A stretch of 54,279 nt of DNA from CAG-877 sp045627525 (GTDB lineage Bacteria; Bacillota_I; Bacilli_A; RF39; UBA660). The stretch spans positions 1 to 54,279 of the forward strand of contig JAZQNW010000003.1 of NCBI GenBank assembly GCA_045627525.1, written 5' to 3'. Under the pieces are notes generated by a model. It was not told where the DNA came from. It ran no database searches and saw only the letters and a list, made by a program, of their open reading frames with translations. Made by a program: the position numbers and the translations under genes. Shown here piece by piece: positions 42,852-51,367 of the stretch (position 1 is the first letter of the stretch; each line of letters opens with the position of its first letter).

Positions 42852-43235
42852 TTAAAATTTAAAAGTATCATTATATTTAATATCTAATTTTTCATTGCAT
42901 TCTTCGAAGTGACCATCTAGCTGTATTTTATATGAGACTTCATCAAATTTACATATTGTACAATTGCATTTATTTGTTAAATACATCCATCCATTTTCAT
43001 CTTCGTAAGATATTCCTATTATATATTTAGAAATATTATTTTCTTCACTTATTTTTAATTTTTTTAGGTATTCAATATCATATGTTGTTTCTATGCATAA
43101 CTTTAATTTACTGGTTTTTATATTTAAAAATAGTGCTTTCCCTTTTTGGGGTTTTCCATCTACTTTTCCTTCAAAAGCATTAAAATATATAAGTTTATCA
43201 ACTTGTTTATAATTATTATTATTAATTATTAGCAT
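42852..43235 (-). CDS. Protein of unknown function (about 127 residues)
   Basis: I do not recognise this protein. It looks like a single mostly beta domain with a CNCTIC motif near residue 100 and a last Cys in HFEECNEK, which might bind metal. The ATG at 43235 follows AGGATGTGAT; the in-frame GTG three codons upstream overlaps that site. It lies between two HExxH metalloprotein genes in the same direction. The first residues (LIINNNNYKQVDKLIYFNAFEG) resemble in style the N-terminus of the frameshifted neighbour (FFKYNDKLYIVCYIDN). Confidence 0.5.
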   Translation of the reverse strand: MLIINNNNYKQVDKLIYFNAFEGKVDGKPQKGKALFLNIKTSKLKLCIETTYDIEYLKKLKISEENNISKYIIGISYEDENGWMYLTNKCNCTICKFDEVSYKIQLDGHFEECNEKLDIKYNDTFKF

Positions 43236-43293
43236 ACTTATCACATCCTAATTATATATTTTATTTATTATTTTTATTTGATAAATATCTAAT

Positions 43294-44423
43294 TTACTTA
43301 GAAAAATCACTTTCATATAATTCTCCAGTATATTCTTTTTTTATTTGTTCAAACCTGTCTATTCCTGCTGATAATCCTATATAGTTATCTGGATTTTTAT
43401 TCATCATTTTTAGTTTTTCTGGCGTAATTAAAAAATTATCATAAGTAGTAATCAATTTTTTAATATTATCGTATTCTCCTAGTTCATGCATATTTTCTAG
43501 TTTTATCTGTGCATAATCTATTATTGTAGATTGAATGTTTCCTAAAACATTTTGTTCTTCATTAAGATCTTTAATTTGGTAATTTAATTCTATATTTCTG
43601 AATAATTGAAATGATTTATCAGGATCTGGAATTAATTCTTGTAATTTCATTTTAATTGGTTCAATTCCTAAATTCGAAAAATATGCTTGTGTTATTTCTT
43701 CGGTCCCTATAATGCCTGTTAATAAATTTATTAATGATGCTTCTATATAATAACCAGATGCTATTTCTACTGTTCCTGGCACACCAGCCATTGATATAAC
43801 TTCTGTAAATCCTTCTGTTAGTCCTCTATTTTGATCTTCTATATTTTGTGATGGAAATGTATCAAATCCGCAGAAAGAAATAGATGTATCAGGATTATAA
43901 TTACTTGATGCCATATGGGCTAATTCATGTAATAATGTTTGTGAATAATTTAACCAATAAAATTTATTCGGGTTACTCGTCATATTAGCAATTTTACGAA
44001 GTTTACCTAATGAACTTTGCGGTATTATCAATGTATTATTTAGTGTATTATATCCACCATCTGTATTATACTCATCTTTTTCGTCTTCTCCATTGTAATT
44101 TAAGTTTAATTGAGTAGATAATGTACTTATATTTCTATATAAGTTATCTCTGCAATCTGTAGGAATAGTGTTCTCTAGCCATGATAAAAAATCATATAAA
44201 TAGTCTTTTTGTTCTATTTTATCATTTTCTTTCAATAAAGACACAAGCTTTTCACTAGCATATACATAACTATATTTTTTATTTAATAATGACTTTATTA
44301 TTTGAAATTCTTTATTATCTATTGCAACATGTTTTTTTCATTTAATGAGTATATATTAATTTGATTGTCTATGTAACAAACTATATATAATTTATCATTA
44401 TACTTGAAAAAAGATTCTTCCAT
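43294..44423 (-). pseudogene. HExxH metallopeptidase-like gene with a one-base frameshift in a poly-A run
   Basis: The long frame (43294-44244, 316 residues) carries LLHELAHMASSNYN (about residue 113 of it) and a downstream Glu in GLTEGFTEVI, a zinc-peptidase pattern. Upstream, an ATG at 44423 with a GGGTGTGAT site opens a frame starting MEESFFKYNDKLYIVCYIDN that stops after about 34 codons. Adding one A to the seven-A run (plus-strand T at 44332-44338) joins it to KKHVAIDNKEFQIIK and on into the long frame without a stop. So the intact protein would have about 376 residues. This may be a real mutation, phase variation or a sequencing error. The frame inside could also start internally. Confidence 0.65.
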
Positions 44424-44487
44424 ATTATCACACCCTATATTTATTATATAACACAAATTTTATTAAAAGATTAAGACTTATTATATT

Positions 44488-45195
44488 CTATTTTGTCTTT
44501 TTATGTTCAAAAGGTAAAATCGCTTCTAGTGATTTATCAATTATATTTTTGTATTCAGTTTTACTATTTTCGTATTGTTCATAAAAATAACTAGATGTCT
44601 CTTTTAAATGATCAAATAATAAAGTGTTAGTATTTTCTAGTCCAAAATATTCAATAGAAATTTCATATAATATGCTAGCATCTCTAATAATATTCTTTCT
44701 TCTTAGCAATATACTATCTAAATCACGATTTAATATTTCATCATGAAACATTGATACAAATTCTTTGAACTTATACATAAATATGTATTGTGGCATTTTT
44801 GCATAAAATTCTAAGCCATTAGTAGTTCTATATTTACATAATTGCTTAATATCTTCATCAGATAATTCTGAATTTGAATCTACAAAATTATAAGTTCGGA
44901 TTTCTTCTGAAATTAAATAAAAATCATGTACTTCGCTTGATGTTAAATCAAATTTGTAAGGTCTATCAGCTTTATAGCATATATCAATATCACCTTTAGG
45001 TACTCTAACAAACTTTTTAAATTTTTTCTTTAGATCATTTGAAAGTGTTTTGTCATTTATTTTTTCTACATTAGCTAATATATTACATAATACTGAACCA
45101 TTTAAAATCCAAAGAATTTCACCATTTTCAGTTTGAGGAATTTCCTCTAATAATTTTGAATATAAATTTTCACAAATTTCTGATATTTTTTCCAT
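44488..45195 (-). CDS. Nucleotidyltransferase-fold protein (putative)
   Basis: In this 235-residue protein ILNGSVLCNILA (about residues 25-36) followed by VPKGDIDICYK (about 67-77) has the GS...DxD layout of the polymerase-beta nucleotidyltransferase superfamily, seen for example in AbiEii-type toxins and MNT antitoxins. The rest is helical and acidic-basic, with RDLDSILLRRKNIIRDASI as a possible helical cap. No adjacent small partner gene is evident, so a toxin-antitoxin role is not supported. ATG at 45195 with AGGTGAT. Confidence 0.4.
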   Translation of the reverse strand: MEKISEICENLYSKLLEEIPQTENGEILWILNGSVLCNILANVEKINDKTLSNDLKKKFKKFVRVPKGDIDICYKADRPYKFDLTSSEVHDFYLISEEIRTYNFVDSNSELSDEDIKQLCKYRTTNGLEFYAKMPQYIFMYKFKEFVSMFHDEILNRDLDSILLRRKNIIRDASILYEISIEYFGLENTNTLLFDHLKETSSYFYEQYENSKTEYKNIIDKSLEAILPFEHKKTK

Positions 45196-45287
45196 AGATA
45201 TCACCTATAAAGATTATAACATGAAATATTTTGTCTTATTTGCTAATTATTACTTCTTGTTACAAAATAATATCATATTTTTTATCA

Positions 45288-45317
45288 TAAAAAAAGTAAC
45301 TTTTTTATAGTTACATT
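45288..45317 (-). terminator. Terminator after the 383-residue gene
   Basis: GTAACT-ATAAAAA-AGTTAC followed by seven T on the minus strand. Confidence 0.75.
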
Positions 45318-45318
45318 T

Positions 45319-46470
45319 TTATTTTTTATTTTGATCTTTAGTAAGCCCTCTACTATTTCTATAATCCGAAATAAAACTAGAAATATTGTCATTTAAAGGC
45401 ATCGTTGTTAAATTATCATATATTGAATCCATCATCTGAGAAGTGAATAATGAATCAACACTTTTTTCATATTCCCAGTCATCTTCAAAATCATCTTTTT
45501 TTATGTCCTCACATATAAACTCTCTATAAAATTTATTTAATGAAAACAAATTGGAATTAATTCTTATATCGTTTACCGCAACCTGCCAAAATTTTTCACC
45601 ATTTATAGAAACTTCTTCACTAATTTCATTTACAACATTTGAATATAACTCATTATAAACATCAAAATCCTCATTTGTTGCACTAAACAAATCACGTTCT
45701 ACAATTCCATTTTCCATTAAATATTTTTTATAATCATCTGGCTCTTCTAATAAATAAAAAAATTCATATTTATTAAAAGTCGGGATAACTTTTTTACAAG
45801 CAAGGAAGTATTTTGCTTTAGCTGCATAACTTAGACTTTCAATATTTTTTCTATCTTCATCAGAAATTTTTGCATCATAACTAAGTTGAGAAGCTATTTG
45901 TGCTGGTTTTGGGCATACATATTTTAATGTTTCAAATATTTTTTTTGGATTACTAGAATCAAATTGTTGATCTTCTTTATTATGAAGAAAATCAATAAAC
46001 CAAAATCCAGTTTCTTCATCATAAAATAAATTTTTATTTTTAGCTTCATATCCCATTTCATATAGCATACAAGCATCAGATACTAATTTTTCATAGTGTT
46101 CAAAAGGAATTGTACTTACAAATTCTAATTCTTTTAGTACTCGTTCTATTAGTGCACCATATTTACCCATAGAAGCGCAATTTTTGCCTTTACATTTTTC
46201 TTGCAAAACATAGCAAACATCATTTTCTCCTTCTACTACTCTTTTCATTTCAATATGCTTTGGTGTATTTACACCTTCACTAGCTTTTTTATTGACTCCT
46301 ACCATTACACTTTCTTGATTTTCTCTAGCCCTATATCCTGGTTTAACATATTTTAATGGGATTGTATATCTTACTAATACGGCATTTCCAAAATCATAGC
46401 ATTCTGATCCACCATCACTTATATTTTGTAATTTTTTAGATTTTATTATGGCATCATCAATTTTTAACAT
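45319..46470 (-). CDS. Protein of unknown function, possible pseudokinase fold
   Basis: This 383-residue protein has no close family that I recognise. SDGGSECYDFGNAVLVRYTIPL (near residue 19) could be a Gly-rich loop and lysine strand with Arg in place of Lys. CYVLQEKCKGKNC looks like a hinge, and YEAKNKNLFYDEETGFWFIDFLHN (about 142-165) resembles the catalytic loop and metal strand of kinase-like folds (N-x-L-F-x-D and IDF). The catalytic Asp of HRD is absent. The C-terminal 150 residues are helical and acidic. It may be a phosphotransferase relative or pseudokinase. Confidence 0.4.
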   Translation of the reverse strand: MLKIDDAIIKSKKLQNISDGGSECYDFGNAVLVRYTIPLKYVKPGYRARENQESVMVGVNKKASEGVNTPKHIEMKRVVEGENDVCYVLQEKCKGKNCASMGKYGALIERVLKELEFVSTIPFEHYEKLVSDACMLYEMGYEAKNKNLFYDEETGFWFIDFLHNKEDQQFDSSNPKKIFETLKYVCPKPAQIASQLSYDAKISDEDRKNIESLSYAAKAKYFLACKKVIPTFNKYEFFYLLEEPDDYKKYLMENGIVERDLFSATNEDFDVYNELYSNVVNEISEEVSINGEKFWQVAVNDIRINSNLFSLNKFYREFICEDIKKDDFEDDWEYEKSVDSLFTSQMMDSIYDNLTTMPLNDNISSFISDYRNSRGLTKDQNKK

Positions 46471-46543
46471 ATAACTATCTCCTTTTATGATTATTGCATG
46501 AATTATTTTAATAGCGTACTTTCAAGATTTATTTTTAATAAAA

Positions 46544-47110
46544 TTAATATATATATTGTATTATGAATGGGAATATTTTTATCATTAAAAATCCTATAAA
46601 ATATATTGTTAAAGGCAATAGTTTTATATGATTTAGTTTTTTTAAGTTATCACTTAAATTATGTAATATTACAATAATAGTCGCTATTACTAATAAGGCT
46701 ATTGCTATTACTAGATATATTATTAAATTTCTTGGGTTATCTGAAAATAATGGATTTCCCAATACTTTTGAAAGCGTTTCTCCTACCATCATACAAATCC
46801 CTGTTACGCTATGTGAAAATAAAAATATCAGTCCAAATCCTTTGACATACATACCTACGAAGTGGCCACTTAAAAAGAATGCAAATCCAGCCATATATAA
46901 CGGTAATGTTTCCATATCAATAAATGCTAATAACAAAATAATAATACTAATAGTGCATATACCAAGTATATCTAAATCGATATCTTTTAATATTCCTTTT
47001 TTAGCCTCTAGCCTTTTTAAAGATTGGGATGCTTCTTTTGTAGCTCTTTTGGGATCTTCTGCATATATTTTTTGTAGCTCACTTATATATTTGTTAAAAT
47101 CATCGTTCAT
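46544..47110 (-). CDS. Membrane protein of unknown function
   Basis: This 188-residue protein has a charged, helical N-terminal tail of about 45 residues (EDPKRATKEASQSLKRLEAKK), then about five membrane helices. No family motif is visible. AGGAGTGAT ribosome site. The tail may bind a cytoplasmic partner. It is separated from rdgB by about 170 bases containing the rdgB terminator and no clear promoter motif. Confidence 0.55.
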   Translation of the reverse strand: MNDDFNKYISELQKIYAEDPKRATKEASQSLKRLEAKKGILKDIDLDILGICTISIIILLLAFIDMETLPLYMAGFAFFLSGHFVGMYVKGFGLIFLFSHSVTGICMMVGETLSKVLGNPLFSDNPRNLIIYLVIAIALLVIATIIVILHNLSDNLKKLNHIKLLPLTIYFIGFLMIKIFPFIIQYIY

Positions 47111-47254
47111 ATTCTATCACTCCTATTTTAAGAGTACTATATTACTATTTATATCACAACATTTTTAGTTTCTAGTCATCTTTACTTTACATAATATTCA
47201 CACTAAACTATATCGGCTTACTTTATTCAGTCGTTAAAATAATAATATTTTATA

Positions 47255-47281
47255 ATAAAAAAGCAGATAAAAATCTGCTAT
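47255..47281 (-). terminator. Terminator after rdgB
   Basis: AGCAGAT-TTTT-ATCTGCT then TTTTTTA on the minus strand, four bases after the stop at 47284. Confidence 0.8.
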
Positions 47282-47283
47282 AA

Positions 47284-47895
47284 TTATTTAATTTTCTTCA
47301 AAGTTTTTTCTAGTGCTTGATACCTATATGTTTCTTTTAATGCATTAGGTTTTAAACTATTAAAAGGTATACCGTCAACTGTAAATAAAGAATAAAAATA
47401 CGGTCTTTTAATTGGTTCAACTATTTCATCGGAAATAGATCCATCAGTTTTTCCAAATTCTTGAAAATATGTACCATCTGGGAACATGCATGTTGTTACG
47501 CATTTATAGTAAGCATTTCTATTTGAAATTCCATTTAATTTTCTTAATAATTTATATAGGCATTGATACTTAGGTAATTCAGGATTTAAGCTTAATTCGT
47601 CATCTGCGTATCTGGCGGTATAAATTCCCGGTTCTCCATTCAAAGATTCTACAAAAAGTCCTGCATCATCGGTAAGTATTGTATAAGATAAACCTTTTTC
47701 TTTACAAAATTCAAATATTACTTTCGCTTTAATAAGTGAATTTTCTTCTAAAGTACTACCATTTTCCTCAATATCACCTTTATCCCATCCAATATCACTC
47801 AAACATAATATATTTAAATCTAATTTATTATCTTGGACAATTTGATGTAAGTCTTCTAATTTTCTTTGATTAGTTGTTGCAAATATAACGTTCAT
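47284..47895 (-). CDS. rdgB: Non-canonical purine NTP pyrophosphatase (RdgB/HAM1)
   Basis: This 203-residue enzyme hydrolyses dITP/XTP-type nucleotides to keep them out of DNA and RNA. Marks: FATTNQRKLEDL at the start (family: TxNxxKxxE), DDAGLFVESLNGEPGIYTARYA (about residues 74-95), and late in the chain EPIKRPYFYSLFTVDG. The usual GFGYDP motif is replaced by PYFYSLF, so this is a divergent member. It lies behind the first remnant promoter of the array (47916-47924) with AGGAGGAG before the ATG. Confidence 0.8.
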   Translation of the reverse strand: MNVIFATTNQRKLEDLHQIVQDNKLDLNILCLSDIGWDKGDIEENGSTLEENSLIKAKVIFEFCKEKGLSYTILTDDAGLFVESLNGEPGIYTARYADDELSLNPELPKYQCLYKLLRKLNGISNRNAYYKCVTTCMFPDGTYFQEFGKTDGSISDEIVEPIKRPYFYSLFTVDGIPFNSLKPNALKETYRYQALEKTLKKIK

Positions 47896-47915
47896 ACTAA
47901 TCTCCTCCTATGTTT

Positions 47916-48109
47916 ATTATATCACAATAATTTATATTTTCTCATTTATATGTAGGATACATAATAATCTTATATTAACTTTTATTTAATTTAATCTCAA
48001 TACTTTTATCTAAAACAGTTATATATATCTTACAATTTCTTAAGTTATCTAATATTTCTTTTTTTGATGTTCACATCTATTATTCTTATTAATGTTTATA
48101 GGTCAGTTA
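47916..48109 (-). repeat. Remnant 1: metallo-beta-lactamase 3' piece joined to nuclease 3' end and promoter
   Basis: Aligned by eye to 53479-53620, bases 47960-48095 match the 3' third of the metallo-beta-lactamase gene with many substitutions and frame breaks. Just downstream the minus strand reads TAT-AAA-TTA-TTG-TGA followed at once by TATAAT (47921-47916), matching the end of the DUF1016 gene (Tyr-Glu-Leu-Val-stop, then TATAAT). The upstream border is TAACTGACC (48109-48101). The next gene downstream is rdgB, so the remnant supplies its promoter. Confidence 0.7.
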
Positions 48110-48124
48110 TTGTATCAAGAAGGG

Positions 48125-48646
48125 TTACATATTTTTAAGTAGTTTTTTAGTATTTATATTTTTAAGTGGATAATATACAAGTCTAACGATGTCATCTTGT
48201 AATGTAGTATTAGTATCTATATTTTTAGAATATCTTCCGTTTCCTAATGGGGAAAATCCAATTACATATGTTTTATTACTTCTTTCGATTATTTCATCAA
48301 GTGGTTTCTCACACCAAATTTTAAATATTTCATCTTCAAATTTGATATTTAATTTGCTGACTGATTTTATACTCCAATCATCATCTGGATTATAGTAACA
48401 GTCACTATGCCATATTAATAAATTTTCATCTTTATAATCTCTAAAAGAATCATTAGTGCTAAATTTGTATTGTTGACTCATTAATTGCTGCAAACAATTA
48501 TATATATCCATTGTACTATCTATTTTTATTACATCACTTGAATAAAAACACCATACGCATTCATCAGTAGAATAATCAATCGCCATTACTACTTCATCTG
48601 TTTCATTATAAAAAACTACTCTATCATCTTCGATATTTATCTTCAC
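48125..48646 (-). CDS. Protein of unknown function (about 173 residues)
   Basis: I do not recognise this protein. It is acidic with many Tyr, Trp and Asp, one mixed alpha/beta domain and a middle segment with IWHSDCYYNPDDDW. Such single acidic domains are common among immunity-type proteins, but no toxin neighbour supports that. The GTG at 48646 is preferred because CAGGTGG lies upstream; the frame stays open to 48682, but that part overlaps the -10 promoter TGG-TATAAT (48679-48671) that comes from a nuclease remnant. Confidence 0.5.
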   Translation of the reverse strand: MKINIEDDRVVFYNETDEVVMAIDYSTDECVWCFYSSDVIKIDSTMDIYNCLQQLMSQQYKFSTNDSFRDYKDENLLIWHSDCYYNPDDDWSIKSVSKLNIKFEDEIFKIWCEKPLDEIIERSNKTYVIGFSPLGNGRYSKNIDTNTTLQDDIVRLVYYPLKNINTKKLLKNM

Positions 48647-48670
48647 TGTATCGCCACCTGTTAGTAAGAT

Positions 48671-48725
48671 ATTATACCACACTAATTCATATTCTCCTAC
48701 AGCTATTATTTAATCCGAACAATAA
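48671..48725 (-). repeat. Remnant 4: 3' end of a DUF1016 nuclease gene with promoter
   Basis: The minus strand from 48725 to 48671 matches 52623-52569: the codons for Tyr-Cys-Ser-Asp, then Glu-Tyr-Glu-Leu-Val, can still be read. The stop has changed from TGA to TGG. TATAAT follows at once (48676-48671), giving an extended -10 for the gene at 48646. Confidence 0.8.
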
Positions 48726-48787
48726 TCGATCTGCATTAATTATCAATAAGTAAATTAAAAAAATTATCATATTGATAATTCTTCAAT

Positions 48788-49480
48788 TTAACCAATAATA
48801 AAATATCCACTAATAATAATACCAACTATACTTATAATAATTGAGATAATAGTTTTTGATAATATTTTTTGATATTTATCATTCAAACTCTGCTTATATT
48901 TTTTTATGGAAACCATATTAATGGAAGCATACCCAATTGAAATACCATACATCACTGGTGAAATAACATAATTCGTTAACATTAAAAGAACAATACTAAT
49001 AACAATACAGCATAAGCTAAAAATTAATGGTCCATTTGCTGATTTAATTACTTTATCAATTTCTTGACTATTGTTAATATCATTTACAGCATTATTAATT
49101 ATTCCAAATGTATTAGGGGCTATTACTCCAACTTTTACAGATGTGTCAGAAACAATATTTATTGTTTGCTTTATAGTATTATTAAATGATATTGTGTGTT
49201 GACCACATTGAACTCTTAAAGTAACAGTCTCTCCGTTTTTAATTTTTCCTACTTCAACATTATCAATAAATATTTTAAACTTTATTAATGATCCTGCAAA
49301 TTCTTTTTCTCTAGTTATTGTTAAATTAAATGATAAATTGTTTTCATTTAATGGTTGATTATAATTCATATTATTAGTATATGAATTATTAGAATTATTA
49401 CTAAATCCATTATTATCATAAGTATTATTCATATTTTGTCCATTATTATAATTATTATTTGTATATTCGTTATTCATCAT
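48788..49480 (-). CDS. Asn-rich protein with C-terminal membrane helices, unknown function
   Basis: The first 50 or so residues are almost wholly Asn, Tyr, Gly and Ser, a disordered tail. A small beta domain (about 55-120; KFKIFIDNVEVGKIKNGETV) resembles PEGA-type carboxypeptidase-regulatory folds. Three or four membrane helices follow. This order (disordered tail, small beta domain, membrane region) is common in uncharacterised Bacillota membrane proteins. GGAG sits 5 bases from the ATG at 49480; further in-frame GTG and ATG codons nearby make the exact start uncertain by three codons. Confidence 0.55.
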   Translation of the reverse strand: MMNNEYTNNNYNNGQNMNNTYDNNGFSNNSNNSYTNNMNYNQPLNENNLSFNLTITREKEFAGSLIKFKIFIDNVEVGKIKNGETVTLRVQCGQHTISFNNTIKQTINIVSDTSVKVGVIAPNTFGIINNAVNDINNSQEIDKVIKSANGPLIFSLCCIVISIVLLMLTNYVISPVMYGISIGYASINMVSIKKYKQSLNDKYQKILSKTIISIIISIVGIIISGYFIIG

Positions 49481-49557
49481 AATCACTCCATCATTATAAT
49501 TATAACATAAATAAAATTTTTATTATTATATACTTAGATTAATTTATTTTTTCTTTT

Positions 49558-50025
49558 CTATAGTATAATTGTATATACGCATCTTTCTAAAATATTTTCT
49601 TCATGATTAACATACCAATCTATTTCTTTGTCTGTAATATTACTACGTAATTTTAATGAAGCTTTATCATAATACGTAATTATTTTATTTTTTGATGTAT
49701 CAATAATAGTTACACCAGTGTAAGCATAAGTTGTTTTACCAATCATTTCTTTTATATTATTCTTAGCATCTTCTAATGATTTCGGTTTTTCATATATTTT
49801 GCCATTCATATAAATGATTGTATCACTAGAAATAATTATACAATCATTACTGACTTTTTCTTTTACTGATAAACCTTTTTGTTTAGATAAGTCCATTACA
49901 TATTTAGATGATGTTTTATATATAGATTTTTCTTGTATATTACTTTTTATAATTTCATACTTTATTCCAATATAGTTAATTATATCTTTTCTTTGTTTTG
50001 ACCCAGATGTAAGAATTATTCTCAT
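49558..50025 (-). pseudogene. Maf-like nucleotide pyrophosphatase, truncated at the C-terminus
   Basis: This 155-residue protein has the Maf marks SGSKQRKDI near the N-terminus (family SxSxxR), SSDTIIYMNGKIYEKPKSLEDA (about residues 66-87) and YTGVTII. Family members run to about 190 residues and end with a Gly-rich segment carrying further active-site residues. Here the frame changes into ERCVYTIIL and stops, so that end is lost. It is either a dead remnant or a shortened form. It lies directly behind the second remnant promoter (50045-50053) with only AGGAATTG as a ribosome site. Confidence 0.7.
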
Positions 50026-50044
50026 AGTATCAATTCCTAATTTA

Positions 50045-50163
50045 ATTATATCATTCTAGTTCATATTTTACTTTTTTCTGTAGAAGACATATTCTAAGCT
50101 TATATCCATTTTTATTTAATTTTATTTTGATACTTCCATCTAAGTCTGTTGCAGGTCATTTAG
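50045..50163 (-). repeat. Remnant 2: metallo-beta-lactamase 3' piece joined to nuclease 3' end and promoter
   Basis: Bases 50085-50145 match the last 20 codons of the metallo-beta-lactamase gene (Thr-Asp-Leu-Asp-Gly-Ser-Ile and Lys-Asn-Gly-Tyr-Lys are still readable). After a short spacer comes TAT-GAA-CTA-GAA-TGA and TATAAT (50050-50045), as at the nuclease 3' end. The upstream border carries TAAATGACC (50162-50154). The next gene downstream is the Maf-like one. Confidence 0.75.
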
Positions 50164-50180
50164 CCTAGAAATAATATATC

Positions 50181-50207
50181 AAAAAAAGACTTATTAACAA
50201 GCCTTTT
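50181..50207 (-). terminator. Terminator after the 120-residue regulator
   Basis: AAGGCTT-GTTAAT-AAGTCTT then TTTTTTT on the minus strand; similar in sequence to the terminator at 51610-51634. Confidence 0.7.
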
Positions 50208-50237
50208 CTAAGCATAGATTAATTATTAAATTGTAAT

Positions 50238-50600
50238 TTATATATTCATAATTGTATATACTATGATAAAAACTACTATTCCAGTAATAAATCCTTTTAA
50301 TGTTCTTTTTAATAATAATTCTTTGTAATAATTATCTTTAATTAATTTACTCATATTTTCCTCTGCTTTTTCTTTGTATTTTTCATTTGATATTCTTTCT
50401 CCTAAAAATAATTCATTAATAGATACACTTAAAACTTCACATAATTCACTTAATAATGAATAATCTGGTAATCTTCTTCCATTTTCCCAATGTGATACTA
50501 CTCTATCTGTTACATTTAGTTTATCTGCAAGTTCTTGTTGTGTCATGTTTTTTTCTTTTCGCAATTCACAAATAAACTTTCCAATTCTTTCTTGATCCAT
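50238..50600 (-). CDS. XRE-family regulator with C-terminal membrane helix
   Basis: This 120-residue protein carries a helix-turn-helix of the Cro/CI type in residues 1-65 (LRKEKNMTQQELADKLNVTDRVVSHWENGRR, shown here only as a family pattern: TQQELA, then VVSHWE). One membrane helix follows at about 97-117. Membrane-linked XRE regulators in Bacillota often control a neighbouring transporter or stress gene. It lies 80 bases after the GyrI-like gene on the same strand. A larger paralogue is at 51679. The terminator behind it resembles that paralogue's. Confidence 0.82.
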   Translation of the reverse strand: MDQERIGKFICELRKEKNMTQQELADKLNVTDRVVSHWENGRRLPDYSLLSELCEVLSVSINELFLGERISNEKYKEKAEENMSKLIKDNYYKELLLKRTLKGFITGIVVFIIVYTIMNI

Positions 50601-50682
50601 TTCGTCCTCCTTTTCAGGATAAATATATCAAATTATTTATAAAAAATATCCATACAAAACGTAGAGTTATATAAGTTATAAT

Positions 50683-51318
50683 TTATTTAACTTTCTTAAT
50701 AGGATGTCTAATAACTGTTTTAAGTTTACTAACATCACATTTTCTTGGATCACTTAAATATATTTCATGATGATATCTTGAATTTGTAATATCTAATTCA
50801 TATCCATTGTCTTTCATATATTCATACATTGAATTAACTGTTTCAGGTTCATCATCATAACTTCCAAGATGCATACATTGAACACATATTCCCTCATCAT
50901 ATGTAAAAAATTCAACTCTTGAAAAATCTTGTTTTTTCTTTTTAGTTGCTTCTTCTATTGCCCAATCAAAATCTTCTTTTGTAACAAAATCCGGTAATCT
51001 AATTATTGAAATAAAATTAAGTTTATCTTTTTGGTTGTAGTCCATTCCCTCAATTCCATCTTGCCACCAAAATCCTTCTAAAGGTGGAACTACATATTCA
51101 AAGAAACCATTTATTTTATGAGTTCCTTTATAACTCATTTTAATTGTATATGCTACTCCATATAATAATCCTATAGTATTTTGATAATCACCATTTTCTT
51201 CGTTAGGATTTCCTTTTCCTCTTACAGCTATATAATTCATTTTAGGAATCTCTACTATACTTGGTTTATTTTTAGGCATATAAAATTCTTTATATTCTTT
51301 TTTATAATCAAAAGCCAT
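50683..51318 (-). CDS. GyrI-like small-molecule-binding domain protein
   Basis: This 211-residue protein has the pattern MPKNKPSIVEIPKMNYIAVRGKGNPNEENG (family core: IPxMxYIAVxGxGxP), later GFFEYVVPPLEGFWW and a C-terminal HHEIYLSDPRK. GyrI/SOUL-like domains bind hydrophobic small molecules or act as toxin inhibitors and drug sensors. It lacks a DNA-binding part, which the next gene (XRE) may supply. Its promoter is the third remnant's TGA-TATAAT (51376-51368), and a 14-base element in the leader is identical to one before the large XRE regulator. Confidence 0.78.
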   Translation of the reverse strand: MAFDYKKEYKEFYMPKNKPSIVEIPKMNYIAVRGKGNPNEENGDYQNTIGLLYGVAYTIKMSYKGTHKINGFFEYVVPPLEGFWWQDGIEGMDYNQKDKLNFISIIRLPDFVTKEDFDWAIEEATKKKKQDFSRVEFFTYDEGICVQCMHLGSYDDEPETVNSMYEYMKDNGYELDITNSRYHHEIYLSDPRKCDVSKLKTVIRHPIKKVK

Positions 51319-51335
51319 TATTATCAGCTCACTTT

Positions 51336-51349
51336 CAAATTACTATTTG
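51336..51349. promoter_or_regulatory. Putative operator (14-base inverted repeat), copy 1
   Basis: CAAATTACTATTTG lies 19 bases after the -10 of the GyrI-like gene; CAAAT and ATTTG form a dyad. An identical 14-mer at the same distance from the -10 precedes the XRE regulator at 52425. Confidence 0.5.
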
Positions 51350-51367
51350 TTTTTTTCTTATGAAATA

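Noticed and set aside
44488..45195. AbiE-type toxin-antitoxin pair
   Set aside because: Only the nucleotidyltransferase-like part is seen; no adjacent antitoxin regulator gene with the expected fold or overlap is present.
47111..47254. A further metallo-beta-lactamase remnant before the 188-residue membrane gene
   Set aside because: A short CAGTCGTTA resembles the border motif, but no metallo-beta-lactamase or nuclease codons can be read nearby.
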